DNA of 64,000 bases, from positions 496,001 through 560,000 of the forward strand of contig NZ_CP053840.1 of assembly GCF_013201665.1 (NCBI RefSeq). The letters run 5' to 3'. A program made the translations under genes and the position numbers. The stretch's first letter is position 1, and every line of letters begins with the position of its first letter. The notes beneath the pieces are model-generated. The model saw only the letters and a list, made by a program, of their open reading frames with translations, had not been told where the DNA came from and did not search any database. Positions 53,920 through 63,382 of the stretch are shown in pieces. The DNA comes from Arcobacter venerupis. Its GTDB lineage: Bacteria > Campylobacterota > Campylobacteria > Campylobacterales > Arcobacteraceae.

Positions 53920-55416
53920 ATGATTTACAGTAAACCAACATATAAAGCTCAATATGAGAACTTCATCGGTGGAGAATGGATTGCTCCAACAAGTGGTGAA
54001 TATTTCGATAATATTTCTCCTGTTGATGGTGAAATCTTAACAAAAATTCCAAGATCAAATGAAGCAGATGTTGAAGCTGCAATTCTTGCTGCTGATAAAG
54101 CATTTCAATCTTTTAAACACACATCAGTTGTTGAAAGAAGTAATCTATTAAATAAAATGGCAGATGCAATTGAAGCAAATTTAGAAAAACTTGCAATTGC
54201 TGAAACTTTAGATAATGGTAAAGCTATTAGAGAAACTTTAAATGCTGACGTTCCTTTAGTTGTTGATCATTTTAGATATTTTGCATCAGTAATTCGTGCA
54301 GAATCAGGAACAGTTTCAGATTTAGATGAAAATACAATTTCTCAAGAAATTCATGAACCATATGGTGTTGTTGCTCAAATTATTCCTTGGAATTTCCCAT
54401 TATTAATGGCTGCTTGGAAATTAGCTCCGGCAATTGCTGCTGGAAATTGTGTTGTTATGAAACCAGCAAGTGCAACTCCAATGTCAATTTTATTATTAAT
54501 GGAAGCAGTACAAGATGTATTACCAAAAGGTGTTATTAACATTATTAATGGTGCGGGTGGAAAAATTGGTAAATTCCTTTCAACTCATCCATTAGTTAAA
54601 AAAGTTGGATTTACTGGTGAAACTACAACTGGTCAATTAATTATGCAATATGCAACTGAAAATATTATTCCTTCAACTTTAGAACTTGGTGGAAAATCAC
54701 CAAATATCTTCCTAGAATCAATCATGGACGCGGATGATGAATTCTTTGATAAAGCAATTGAAGGTTTAGTACTATTTGCATTTAACTCAGGAGAAGTTTG
54801 TACTTGTCCATCACGTGCATTAATCCAAGAGTCAATTTATGAGCCATTTATGGCAAGAGTACTTGAAAGAGTTAAAGCAATTAAATTAGGAAATCCTTTA
54901 GATACAGAGTGTATGATGGGTGCTCAATGTTCTTTAAATCAAAAAGAAAAAATTACTGAATATATCAAAATTGGTAAAGAAGAGGGTGCTGAATTATTAA
55001 TTGGTGGAGATGTTTATGAATCGCAAACTAATCCAAATGGCTATTATATTCAACCAACACTATTCAAAGGTCACAACAAAATGAGAATTTTCCAAGAAGA
55101 AATTTTTGGACCTGTACTTGCTGTTACAACTTTTAAAGATGAAGAAGAAGCATTAGCAATTGCAAATGATACAATTTATGGATTAGGTTCAGGTGTTTGG
55201 TCAAGAGATGCTCATCAATTACATAAATTTTCAAGAGGAATAGAAGCTGGAAGAGTTTGGGTAAATTGTTATCATATATATCCATCACATGCATCATTTG
55301 GTGGATACAAAAAATCAGGTATAGGAAGAGAAACTCACATGATGATGTTAAACTCTTACAGACATACTAAAAATATTTTAACTTCTTACAATAAAAATAA
55401 ATTAGGATTCTTTTAG
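53920..55416 (+). CDS. exaC: NAD-dependent aldehyde dehydrogenase, ExaC/AldB-like
   Basis: A 498-residue aldehyde dehydrogenase. NAD site VAQIIPWNFPLLMAAWK and GFTGETTTGQ, general-base motif LELGGKSPN, catalytic Cys in FNSGEVCTCPSRAL. The GEVCTCPSR form and NPLDTECMMGAQ are typical of the acetaldehyde-oxidising AldB/ExaC group. I start at ATG 53920 (AAAAGGATATTAAA); a TTG 42 bp earlier is not supported. It should oxidise the aldehyde produced by ExaA to the acid in the cytoplasm. Under a four-copy array promoter. Confidence 0.94.
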   Translation: MIYSKPTYKAQYENFIGGEWIAPTSGEYFDNISPVDGEILTKIPRSNEADVEAAILAADKAFQSFKHTSVVERSNLLNKMADAIEANLEKLAIAETLDNGKAIRETLNADVPLVVDHFRYFASVIRAESGTVSDLDENTISQEIHEPYGVVAQIIPWNFPLLMAAWKLAPAIAAGNCVVMKPASATPMSILLLMEAVQDVLPKGVINIINGAGGKIGKFLSTHPLVKKVGFTGETTTGQLIMQYATENIIPSTLELGGKSPNIFLESIMDADDEFFDKAIEGLVLFAFNSGEVCTCPSRALIQESIYEPFMARVLERVKAIKLGNPLDTECMMGAQCSLNQKEKITEYIKIGKEEGAELLIGGDVYESQTNPNGYYIQPTLFKGHNKMRIFQEEIFGPVLAVTTFKDEEEALAIANDTIYGLGSGVWSRDAHQLHKFSRGIEAGRVWVNCYHIYPSHASFGGYKKSGIGRETHMMMLNSYRHTKNILTSYNKNKLGFF

Positions 55417-55440
55417 GATTTAATTCTAAAAGAAAAATAT

Positions 55441-55478
55441 AAAAAACCCATAGAAAGTTCTCCTCTATGGGTTTTTTT
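55441..55478 (+). terminator. Terminator between aldehyde dehydrogenase and DUF779 genes
   Basis: Stem ACCCATAGA / TCTATGGGT with 9-nt loop, flanked by a run of A and a run of T. It ends the dehydrogenase transcript just before the DUF779 ribosome site, so only readthrough would express the latter from the array promoter. Confidence 0.88.
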
Positions 55479-55498
55479 CGTTGTGTAAAGGATATAAA

Positions 55499-55882
55499 AT
55501 GTCAACACAAAGAGTAGATGTAACACCAGCAGCTGCTGAAGTTATAGAAAAATTAAAAGAGTTACATGGTGAATTAGTTTTTAATCAAAGTGGTGGTTGT
55601 TGTGATGGAACGGCTCCTATGTGTTATGAAAAAGGCGATTTTTATGTTCCTAGTCGTAATATAAAAATGGGTGAAATCTGTGGTTGTGAATTTTTTATAG
55701 ATAAAGATCAATTTGAGTATTTTAAACACTCTTTTATAACTATAGATGTAAGAGAAGAAAAAGCTGCTTTTGGAAACTCTTTTTCCTTAGAAATAGATTT
55801 AGGGTATCAATTTATTACAAAATCAAGAATTTTTACCGATGATGAATATAGACAGCTATTAGAAGAAGAAAAATTACAATAA
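55499..55882 (+). CDS. DUF779 protein, partner of AldB-type aldehyde dehydrogenase
   Basis: A 127-residue Cys-rich DUF779 protein: LVFNQSGGCCDGTAPMCYEKGDF, GEICGCEFFIDKDQFEYFKH and an EIDLGYQFITKSRIF end. The family is found mostly beside AldB/ExaC-type aldehyde dehydrogenases, and its function is not established; the CC, C and CGC residues could bind a metal or redox centre. Start at ATG 55499 with AAAGGATATAAA; the longer reading adds six residues from a TTG inside the terminator region. Confidence 0.88.
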   Translation: MSTQRVDVTPAAAEVIEKLKELHGELVFNQSGGCCDGTAPMCYEKGDFYVPSRNIKMGEICGCEFFIDKDQFEYFKHSFITIDVREEKAAFGNSFSLEIDLGYQFITKSRIFTDDEYRQLLEEEKLQ

Positions 55883-55883
55883 A

Positions 55884-55917
55884 AAAAAGGGAAAGAGTAA
55901 AAACTCTTTCCCTTTTT
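55884..55917 (+). terminator. Terminator after DUF779 gene
   Basis: Stem GGGAAAGAG / CTCTTTCCC with a 6-nt loop, A-run on the left and TTTTT on the right; it may also end the convergent cspA transcript. Confidence 0.85.
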
Positions 55918-55934
55918 AAATAGTAAAGCTAAAA

Positions 55935-56153
55935 TTATAAAGCTGTTACATTTTCTGCTTGAAGACCTTTTTCACCTTGACCAACTTCAAAAGTAACTTT
56001 TTGACCGTCATTTAATGAAACTCTTCCATAACCAGAATTGTTGATGTTTCTGTAATGTACGAATACATCTTTACCACCATTTTCTTGCTCGATAAAACCA
56101 TAACCTTTTTCGCTATTAAACCATTTAACTGTTCCGTTTACTAATGTTGCCAT
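55935..56153 (-). CDS. cspA: Cold-shock protein, CspA family
   Basis: A 72-residue single cold-shock domain binding single-stranded RNA/DNA. RNP1 KGYGFIEQ and RNP2 VFVHYRNI are intact. Start at ATG 56153 with AAAAGGGGTTACA; the upstream part of the frame is untranslated leader. The leader is about 140 nt long (see next entry), as is common for temperature-regulated csp genes. Confidence 0.94.
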   Translation of the reverse strand: MATLVNGTVKWFNSEKGYGFIEQENGGKDVFVHYRNINNSGYGRVSLNDGQKVTFEVGQGEKGLQAENVTAL

Positions 56154-56307
56154 TGTAACCCCTTTTTTTTTAAAATACTTCATTTCTAAAGCGTTGAAGA
56201 TATAAAATTGAGAATTCTTTAGATTGAGTGTGTACTTAAAACTAGCGTTACAAGAAAAACATAAACTATAGATGAACCCTAAACCATCTTTCAATGCAGA
56301 CATTATA
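56154..56307 (-). promoter_or_regulatory. cspA promoter and long 5' leader
   Basis: On the minus strand a perfect TATAAT (56302-56307) is followed by about 140 nt before the cspA ATG, without another gene. Long structured leaders of csp genes act as RNA thermosensors in other bacteria; whether this one folds so is inference. Confidence 0.55.
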
Positions 56308-56366
56308 GCACAAAAAAAAGAAAATGTACTTTTTTGTTAGAAATTTGTTAAATTCTTTTTCTTTGA

Positions 56367-56759
56367 CTAGTTTTTAAGTTCTTGATTTGTAACTAGGGCT
56401 AGATTTGTAAGATTATATTTTTGTAATAAATCTAAAACTTTTACTACTCTTTCATATTCTACTTTCTTATCAATCCTTACTATAACAGCTTTCTCTTTGT
56501 TTTTTATAGCTTTTAAATTATCTTCTAAAGAAGCGAATGATACTTCAATACCTTTTATTGCTAATTTATTTTGACTAAGTTCAATGAAAATTTGTTCTTC
56601 ATCAATTTTCATTTCTTTTGCGTTTGCTGTTGGTAAATTCAGAATTAAGGCTAATTCTTCTTTTTTAAAAACAGAAGTTACGATAAAAAAGATTAAAAGA
56701 ATAAAAACAACATCAATAACAGGTGTTAAATCTAAACCTAAAGATTCTCTTCTTTTCAT
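56367..56759 (-). CDS. exbD: ExbD-type biopolymer transport protein
   Basis: A 130-residue protein with one N-terminal membrane helix (LDLTPVIDVVFILLIFFIVTSVF) containing the proton-carrying Asp, and a periplasmic domain. It energises a TonB system with ExbB. I use ATG 56759, 1 bp past the exbB stop; a TTG five codons earlier overlaps exbB. No tonB is in the window. Confidence 0.88.
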   Translation of the reverse strand: MKRRESLGLDLTPVIDVVFILLIFFIVTSVFKKEELALILNLPTANAKEMKIDEEQIFIELSQNKLAIKGIEVSFASLEDNLKAIKNKEKAVIVRIDKKVEYERVVKVLDLLQKYNLTNLALVTNQELKN

Positions 56760-56760
56760 G

Positions 56761-57234
56761 TTAATCTTGCCCAACTAGCTCTTTTTTAGCTTTTAATTCA
56801 ATTCCATCAATCATTGAAATAAAATGATTGTAAGCAATTTGATGAGGAATAGCTACAATTAAACCAGCAATTGTTGTAATCAAAGCTATAGAAATTCCAT
56901 TTGAGAAGATTGTAGGATCGCCTAAACCATTTTGAGTTATAGCTTCAAATGATTTATAAACTCCAATTACTGTTCCTAAGAGTCCTAAAAGAGGAGCAAT
57001 AGTTGCAATATTTTTAATGATAGTTAAACCAGATTCTAGTTTTTTTACTTCATATTCAATTTGAGATAAAATTGATGAATTAACAGTTACTTTATTTTTT
57101 ATCTTATTAATCATTGCATTTTTTCTTGGAAGTGTAAAAAATTTCCATAAAATAATAGTAAATCCAATTACATTTAATATAATTAAAATATAAACAATAA
57201 TTCCACCCTTATCAATATAACTCATTAAATCCAT
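56761..57234 (-). CDS. exbB: ExbB-type biopolymer transport protein (MotA/TolQ/ExbB)
   Basis: A 157-residue membrane protein with about three helices: GGIIVYILIILNVIGFTIILWKFF, and IAPLLGLLGTVIGVYKSFEAI with ISIALITTIAGLIVAIPHQIAYN at the channel. It forms the stator of a TonB energy unit with ExbD encoded next. Short for ExbB but normal for this phylum's small versions. Confidence 0.9.
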   Translation of the reverse strand: MDLMSYIDKGGIIVYILIILNVIGFTIILWKFFTLPRKNAMINKIKNKVTVNSSILSQIEYEVKKLESGLTIIKNIATIAPLLGLLGTVIGVYKSFEAITQNGLGDPTIFSNGISIALITTIAGLIVAIPHQIAYNHFISMIDGIELKAKKELVGQD

Positions 57235-57281
57235 GTAAACCCCAATTATTTTTTGATATTGTACAAAATTTTTGTTAATAG

Positions 57282-58154
57282 ATGGTACAATTTTTTATGA
57301 ACTATACAAATTCCCCAATTCAAAAAATCACTTTTAACAATCAAAAATATTTTGTAAAAAGAGACGATTTATTAAATCCTGATTTTTCAGGAAATAAAGC
57401 TAGAAAGTTTTATTACTATTTAATCAATGATTTCCCAAATATAAAAAAGATTGTTTCTTTTGGCTCAGCTCAATCAAATGCAATGTATTCATTATCTGTT
57501 TTATGTAAGTTAAAAGGTTTAAAGTTTGATTATTATGTTGATCATATTGCTTCATATCTGAAAGAAAATCCTCTTGGTAATTATAAATATGCACTTGAAA
57601 ATAAAATGAATATAATAGAAAATGAGTTACCAACTTATTTTGATGAAGAGACTTTATTTATAAGTGAAGGTGGAGCACTAAAAGAAGCAAGTTTAGGAAT
57701 TGAAATTTTAGCAAATGAGATAAAAACTTGGGCAATAGAAAATAAAATAGAAAATCTAAAAATTTTTTTACCCAGTGGCACAGGAACAACTGCTCTTTAT
57801 TTACAAAAATATCTTCCTTTTGAAGTATTAACTTGTGCTTGTGTTGGAGATGAAGATTATTTAAAGAAGCAGTTTTTAGTTCTTGAAAAAGATAATCATC
57901 CCACAATTATACAAAGAGAAAAAAAGTATCATTTTGGGAAACTTTATAAAGAGTTTTATGAAATACATAAAGAACTTAAAAAACAAACAAATATAGAATT
58001 TGATTTTCTTTATGATAATTTAGGTTGGATTTGTTTTGAAAAATATCGAAACTCTTTAAATGATAAAAATAATATTTTTCTTTATATCCATCAAGGCGGA
58101 TTAATCGGCAATATCTCAATGTTAGAGAGATATAAATTTAAATATGATAAATAA
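57282..58154 (+). CDS. PLP-dependent D-cysteine desulfhydrase/ACC-deaminase-like enzyme
   Basis: A 290-residue PLP fold-type II enzyme. VKRDDLLNPDFSGNKARKFYYYL holds the candidate PLP lysine (GNKARK), FGSAQSNAMYSLSVLCKLKGL the substrate loop, and PSGTGTTALYLQKYLP the phosphate-binding loop. The family includes 1-aminocyclopropane-1-carboxylate deaminase and D-cysteine desulfhydrase; the exact activity cannot be decided. Start is uncertain: ATG 57282 or ATG 57297, neither with a good ribosome site. Divergent from exbB. Confidence 0.8.
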   Translation: MVQFFMNYTNSPIQKITFNNQKYFVKRDDLLNPDFSGNKARKFYYYLINDFPNIKKIVSFGSAQSNAMYSLSVLCKLKGLKFDYYVDHIASYLKENPLGNYKYALENKMNIIENELPTYFDEETLFISEGGALKEASLGIEILANEIKTWAIENKIENLKIFLPSGTGTTALYLQKYLPFEVLTCACVGDEDYLKKQFLVLEKDNHPTIIQREKKYHFGKLYKEFYEIHKELKKQTNIEFDFLYDNLGWICFEKYRNSLNDKNNIFLYIHQGGLIGNISMLERYKFKYDK

Positions 58155-58198
58155 AATATTTATTTAAATTTTAATGAAAAATAAGATAACATCTGCAA

Positions 58199-60130
58199 AT
58201 GTTATCAAAAAAAGAAATAAAACTTATAAAACTTATTAAATATACTCCTGCTTTAATTGTTGGTCTAGTTTGTTTAATTGTCACTATACTTATAACTGTT
58301 GAGAAAAATATAACTTTAAAACAAGATTTAGAAACTTTAAAATCTGACTACTTGGAAAAAAATAGAGAAATAATAAAAAATGAAGTTGAAAAAATTTATA
58401 ACTATATTTCCCATGAAAAATTAAATAGTGAAGAAGAATTAAAAAATAATCTAAAAGAAAGAGTAAATGAAGCTTATTCTTTAAGTACTTATATTTATGA
58501 AAAGTATAAAAATAAAGAGACTAAAGAACAAGTTATTAATAGAATTAAAGATTCTTTAAGAGCAATAAGATTCAATGATAATAGAGGATATTTTTATATT
58601 TGTAATATAAATGGTATTAATATTATGCATCCAATTAATCCTGAACTTGAAAATAAATTAATTTTAGAATATAAAGATAGTTCAGGGAATTTTATTCTAA
58701 AAGATGCAATAGAAAATGCAAAAAAATCAAATGAATATTTCACAACACTTTATTGGAATAAGCCAGATGACTTAAACGCAAAATATAAAAAAATTACTTT
58801 TAATAAAGTTTTTGAACCATATAACTTTATTATAGGAAGTGGCGAATATTTAGATGACTTTGAAAATATAACAAAAGAAAAAATTTTATCTTATATTTCT
58901 AGCATTAAATATGGTAAAAATGGATATATATTTATTATTGATGAAAATGGTATTTATTTAAGTCATATAGAAAAATCTTACATAGGTTTAAATAGAGTAA
59001 ATTTAAAAGATAAAAATGGAGTTATGATTACAAAAGAGATTATAAATATTGCTAAAGATGATAAAGAAGGATATTTAAAATATATTGGAACAATTAAGCC
59101 ACAAACAAGACTTCCTTCTGAAAAAATAACTTATGTAAAAGGTTTTGATGATTGGAATTGGGCAATTGCAAGTGGATTTTATACTGATGAATTTGAAAAA
59201 CAGATTTTAATAAAACAAGAAAATATAAAAGATAAATTTAAAATGAATTTGATAAATTTACTTTTAATTAGTTTATTACTTACTGGTATGTTTTTATTTA
59301 TATCATTTTATATTTCAAAAAAATTAGAAAAAAGATTTTATAAGTATAAACAACAAGTTTTAGCACATATAAAAAAAGATAGACAAAAAGATACGATGTT
59401 AGCTCAACAATCAAAAATGGCAGCAATGGGTGAAATGCTTGAAAATATAGCTCATCAATGGAGACAGCCATTAAGCGCAATTTCAACAATTTCAACGGGA
59501 ATTAAAATCCAATATGAGTATTCTGAAGTTAATAAAGAAGATGTGATTAAATCAATGAATACAATAGCTACAACAACAAAATATTTATCTCAAACGATTG
59601 ATGATTTTAGAGATTATTTCAATCCAGAAAAAGAGGCTAGTAATTTTAGTTTAAGAACTATATTTGAAAAAGTTTCTGATTTACTTGAACCACAATTAAA
59701 CTTAAAAAGTATTCAGTTAATTAAGGATATTGACGATGTACATATTTTTGGTGTAGAAAATGAATTTTTACAAGTAATTATAAATATCTTAAATAATTCA
59801 AAAGATGAGTTTGAAAAAAAAGAGTTAGAAAAAAGATACATATTTATTGATACAAAAGTTACTGATGATGAAATTGTAGTTATTATAAAAGATAACGCAG
59901 GTGGAATTGATGAAAAGATTATTGATAAAGTATTTGACCCATATTTCACTACAAAAGTCAAATCAAAAGGTACAGGAATAGGTCTTTATATGTCAAAAGA
60001 GATTATTGAAAAACATATGAAAGGATCTATTAGTGTTTTTAACGAAAACTATTTGTATAAAGAGAAAAGTTATATTGGTGCAATCTTTCATATAACTTTT
60101 TTTAAAAAAGATGAAGACAATATTATTTAA
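58199..60130 (+). CDS. Sensor histidine kinase with double Cache domain
   Basis: A 643-residue membrane kinase: helix at about 16-33, periplasmic dCache sensor (about 40-345) with two similar halves (NRGYFYICNINGINIMHPI and NGYIFIIDENGIYLSHIE), helix at about 352-372, then a HisKA-like domain with the phosphoacceptor in ENIAHQWRQPLSAIS and HATPase (NILNNSKDEF, DNAGGIDEKI, GTGIGLYMSKEI). This HQWRQPL kinase type is common in Campylobacterota. No response regulator is adjacent. The coding region overlaps the convergent GGDEF/EAL gene by 8 bp. Confidence 0.9.
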   Translation: MLSKKEIKLIKLIKYTPALIVGLVCLIVTILITVEKNITLKQDLETLKSDYLEKNREIIKNEVEKIYNYISHEKLNSEEELKNNLKERVNEAYSLSTYIYEKYKNKETKEQVINRIKDSLRAIRFNDNRGYFYICNINGINIMHPINPELENKLILEYKDSSGNFILKDAIENAKKSNEYFTTLYWNKPDDLNAKYKKITFNKVFEPYNFIIGSGEYLDDFENITKEKILSYISSIKYGKNGYIFIIDENGIYLSHIEKSYIGLNRVNLKDKNGVMITKEIINIAKDDKEGYLKYIGTIKPQTRLPSEKITYVKGFDDWNWAIASGFYTDEFEKQILIKQENIKDKFKMNLINLLLISLLLTGMFLFISFYISKKLEKRFYKYKQQVLAHIKKDRQKDTMLAQQSKMAAMGEMLENIAHQWRQPLSAISTISTGIKIQYEYSEVNKEDVIKSMNTIATTTKYLSQTIDDFRDYFNPEKEASNFSLRTIFEKVSDLLEPQLNLKSIQLIKDIDDVHIFGVENEFLQVIINILNNSKDEFEKKELEKRYIFIDTKVTDDEIVVIIKDNAGGIDEKIIDKVFDPYFTTKVKSKGTGIGLYMSKEIIEKHMKGSISVFNENYLYKEKSYIGAIFHITFFKKDEDNII

Positions 60131-63100
60131 AGTTTTGGATAAATTTAATAAATTCTTCCTCTTTTAAGGCTTTAGAATAAATCCAACCTTGAATCTCATC
60201 ACAATTTTCTAATTCTAGAAAATCCTTTTGTTCAATTTTTTCAACACCTTCTGCTATAACTTTTATTCCTAATTGTTTGGCTAAAGTAATAATAGTTCTA
60301 GTTATTGCTATGTCTTTTGAACTATTTGGTATCTCATCTATAAATGATTTATCAATTTTTAACTTATCAATTGGAAATTGTTTTAGATAACTCAAAGATG
60401 AATATCCCGTTCCAAAGTCATCAATTGACAATTTAATACCTAATTTTTTTAGATTTTTTAAAATTTTTTTAGATTCTTCAACATTTTCCATAATAAAAGT
60501 TTCTGTTAATTCTACTTCTAAAAATTTAGCATCTAGTTGTGAAATTTCCAAATTATTAAGTACGGTTTTAAAAATATCACTATGTTTTAATTGAATAGTT
60601 GAAATATTTACAGCAATAATTCCATCTATTAATAAATTCTCTTCTTGTAGTTTTTTCATAAAGGTTGTAGCAGTTTTTAATACAAAATCACCTAAAGGAA
60701 TAATTAATTTAGTTTCTTCTGCATGTGGGATAAACTCACTTGGAGATATGATTCCTAAACTTTTATGATTCCATCTTAAAAGTGCTTCAGCCGCAATTAT
60801 TTTGTTTGTTTTTATATCTATTTGTGGTTGATAATAAACTTCAAATTCATTATTCCTCAAAGCTTCACTTATTTGTTGTTTCATTAAAATTTTTTCAAAA
60901 ATTTCACTGGTCATCTTTTTCTTGTAAAAATGATATTGATTTTTTCCTGCATTTTTTGCACTGTACATTGCGGTATCTGCTTGTTTGATTAACTCTTCAA
61001 CATTTAATCCATTATCTGGAAACAAAGAAATTCCAATACTAATTGTTGTATCAAATAGATATTGTTCTAATTTTAATGGCTCCATAAAATCATGTAAAAT
61101 ACTTTTGGCTATTTTCTCAATATTTTTTTGTTCAATTATGTCTTCAATTACAATGATAAATTCATCACCACCAATTCTTGAAATAGTGTCATTTTTTCTT
61201 ATATTTTTTTGTAATCTTTGAGCAACTAAATTGATAATTTTATCTCCAATAGAGTGTCCATAAGAGTCATTTATAAGTTTAAAGTTATCAATATCAATAA
61301 ACAAAATTGCTAATTTTTGTTTTAAATCAATACTTTTATCAATAGATTTATCTAATCTTGCTTTTAACAATAATCTATTTGGCAGATTTGTAAGTGGATC
61401 ATGATGTGCTAAATATTCTATTTTTTCATTTGATTTTTTGATTTTTGAAATATCCGAAAATAATGCTACATAATTTAATATTTTTCCATTAGAATCTTTT
61501 ACAATGCTCAGATTTAGCCATTCTGGATAAATTTCTCCACTTTTTTTACGATTCCAGATTTCACCTTTCCAAGAACCATTTGTTTGTAATTCAAACCATA
61601 ATTTACTATAAAATTCACTATCATGTCTTCCAGATTTTAATATTTTCGGGCTTTTATTTTTAATCTCTTCAAAAGTATAACCTGTAATATTTGTAAAGGC
61701 TCCATTTACAGAAATAATTTCATTATTTTCATCTGTTATTATGATTCCTTCAGTGGTATTTTCAAATACAATATCAGATAATTTTAATTTTTTTTCTATT
61801 TTTTCTTCTTCTGTAATATCTTTAAAAATGCAGTGAGTTCTTATTTCATCATTAATATTAGATATATTTCCTGTAAAACTTGCAATAAAAATATCATTAT
61901 TCTTTTTTTTCATTTTTATGCGTTCGTGTTCTATATGTGTACCACTTAAAATTATTTGAAATTTTTCTTTTAAATATTCATAAGGCTCTTGCGTAAAATT
62001 TATAAATTTTTGGCCTATTACTTCATCTTTTTCATAACCTGTAACTTCAAGCCATTTTTTATTTACATTACAAATAATTCCTTTTTCATTTAATGATTGA
62101 TAAGGATAAGGTGCTTCTTCATATAAAAATTTGAATTTATTTTCAATTTGTTTATTTTTATTTGAAATTTCAGAGATATTTGTAAATAGAAGTTTAATGA
62201 TTGAATTGTCCAATAAAACAGTATTTAAAATTGTCAATTGAAATAAATTATTGTTAATTTCAATTATTTCATTTTCTTTAAAATCATTAAATTTGATTTT
62301 TCTATAAATTTCTTCCCATTTTAAAGCAGGAATAATAGTTGTGATATCATTATCAATTTTAATATCAAATAATTTTGCAGCTTTTTGGTTGAACCAATAA
62401 ATTATTTGTTCTTCATCATCATCAAAAAGCTCAATAACTGCTTCATTTAGAGAATTAAAAGTATTTTTTACATCTTTAAGTTTTGATTCTAAAAATAAAT
62501 TGTAATTCCCTTTTATATTATTTAGAATATCTTTTGAAGTAATCATAAAATATTCAAGATTTGTTTTATCAAAAATAACAGCTCTTCTTATATCTTCTTG
62601 TTTCATTTTATTTACTACATCAAATAACAACTCTTCTTTTTCAAAACTTATGATATTTTTATGCATGAATTGTTGAATATTTAACGTTGTATCAATGTGC
62701 TTTTGCGCAAGATTTATAACATCACTTTCTGTTAAAATTCCAATAGGATTTTCTTTATCAAATATCAATATAGAACCGATATTCCTTTCACTCATTAAAT
62801 TTATTACAGTTTGAATATTTGATTCTTTTTGTACAAAAAAGGCTTTTGAATTATTTTTTATTAACTCTTTAACTTTAATATTTGTCTTAAATAAATCCTG
62901 CTCAAATTCAAAAATAATTTTTTCTTGAATGATTGAACCCAAATAATTATCTTCTTTATCTAAAATAAGAACTCTTCTAATATTGTGATTTAGCATTAAT
63001 CCCAAAACATAATTTATCTCTCTATTTTGTTTAGATGTAATTAATTTTTTATTAGCATAATTAATTGCTTTTTGATTTAAATCTATGTGTTTTGCATACA

Positions 63101-63263
63101 AAAATAGAATGTCTCTTTCTGTAATAATTCCAATCGCTTTTTTTTGTTTTAACAAAATAAAATGTTTGGTTCGATTTTTAATCATTAAGTCTAAAACTTC
63201 TTGCAGTGTTAGATCAAAATTTGTAGAATCTTCTAGTGGTGAAATTAACTTAATTAAGCTCAT
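60123..63263 (-). CDS. Four-CBS, PAS, GGDEF and EAL signalling protein
   Basis: A 1046-residue soluble protein. Four CBS motifs in two pairs (about 1-230) are followed by PAS regions (about 260-380, 390-500 and 510-620), GGDEF (about 630-790; intact RIGGDEF) and EAL (about 800-1045; AAEALLRWNH, DDFGTGYSSLSYLKQFP, AEGVE). Both cyclic-di-GMP synthesis and breakdown motifs look intact. CBS pairs usually bind adenine nucleotides, so it may link energy state to c-di-GMP. Start at 63263 with AGGACAAAAATG; a longer reading adds 29 residues. Confidence 0.9.
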   Translation of the reverse strand: MSLIKLISPLEDSTNFDLTLQEVLDLMIKNRTKHFILLKQKKAIGIITERDILFLYAKHIDLNQKAINYANKKLITSKQNREINYVLGLMLNHNIRRVLILDKEDNYLGSIIQEKIIFEFEQDLFKTNIKVKELIKNNSKAFFVQKESNIQTVINLMSERNIGSILIFDKENPIGILTESDVINLAQKHIDTTLNIQQFMHKNIISFEKEELLFDVVNKMKQEDIRRAVIFDKTNLEYFMITSKDILNNIKGNYNLFLESKLKDVKNTFNSLNEAVIELFDDDEEQIIYWFNQKAAKLFDIKIDNDITTIIPALKWEEIYRKIKFNDFKENEIIEINNNLFQLTILNTVLLDNSIIKLLFTNISEISNKNKQIENKFKFLYEEAPYPYQSLNEKGIICNVNKKWLEVTGYEKDEVIGQKFINFTQEPYEYLKEKFQIILSGTHIEHERIKMKKKNNDIFIASFTGNISNINDEIRTHCIFKDITEEEKIEKKLKLSDIVFENTTEGIIITDENNEIISVNGAFTNITGYTFEEIKNKSPKILKSGRHDSEFYSKLWFELQTNGSWKGEIWNRKKSGEIYPEWLNLSIVKDSNGKILNYVALFSDISKIKKSNEKIEYLAHHDPLTNLPNRLLLKARLDKSIDKSIDLKQKLAILFIDIDNFKLINDSYGHSIGDKIINLVAQRLQKNIRKNDTISRIGGDEFIIVIEDIIEQKNIEKIAKSILHDFMEPLKLEQYLFDTTISIGISLFPDNGLNVEELIKQADTAMYSAKNAGKNQYHFYKKKMTSEIFEKILMKQQISEALRNNEFEVYYQPQIDIKTNKIIAAEALLRWNHKSLGIISPSEFIPHAEETKLIIPLGDFVLKTATTFMKKLQEENLLIDGIIAVNISTIQLKHSDIFKTVLNNLEISQLDAKFLEVELTETFIMENVEESKKILKNLKKLGIKLSIDDFGTGYSSLSYLKQFPIDKLKIDKSFIDEIPNSSKDIAITRTIITLAKQLGIKVIAEGVEKIEQKDFLELENCDEIQGWIYSKALKEEEFIKFIQNFK

Positions 63264-63382
63264 TTTTGTCCTATTTTTCGAGAGAAATTGAGGGTTAATC
63301 ATATCCAAAAAGAGCCTAATTAAAGCTAACACAATAAGTTTATATATCAAAATTTACATAACTTTAGATATAATCCCAAACT

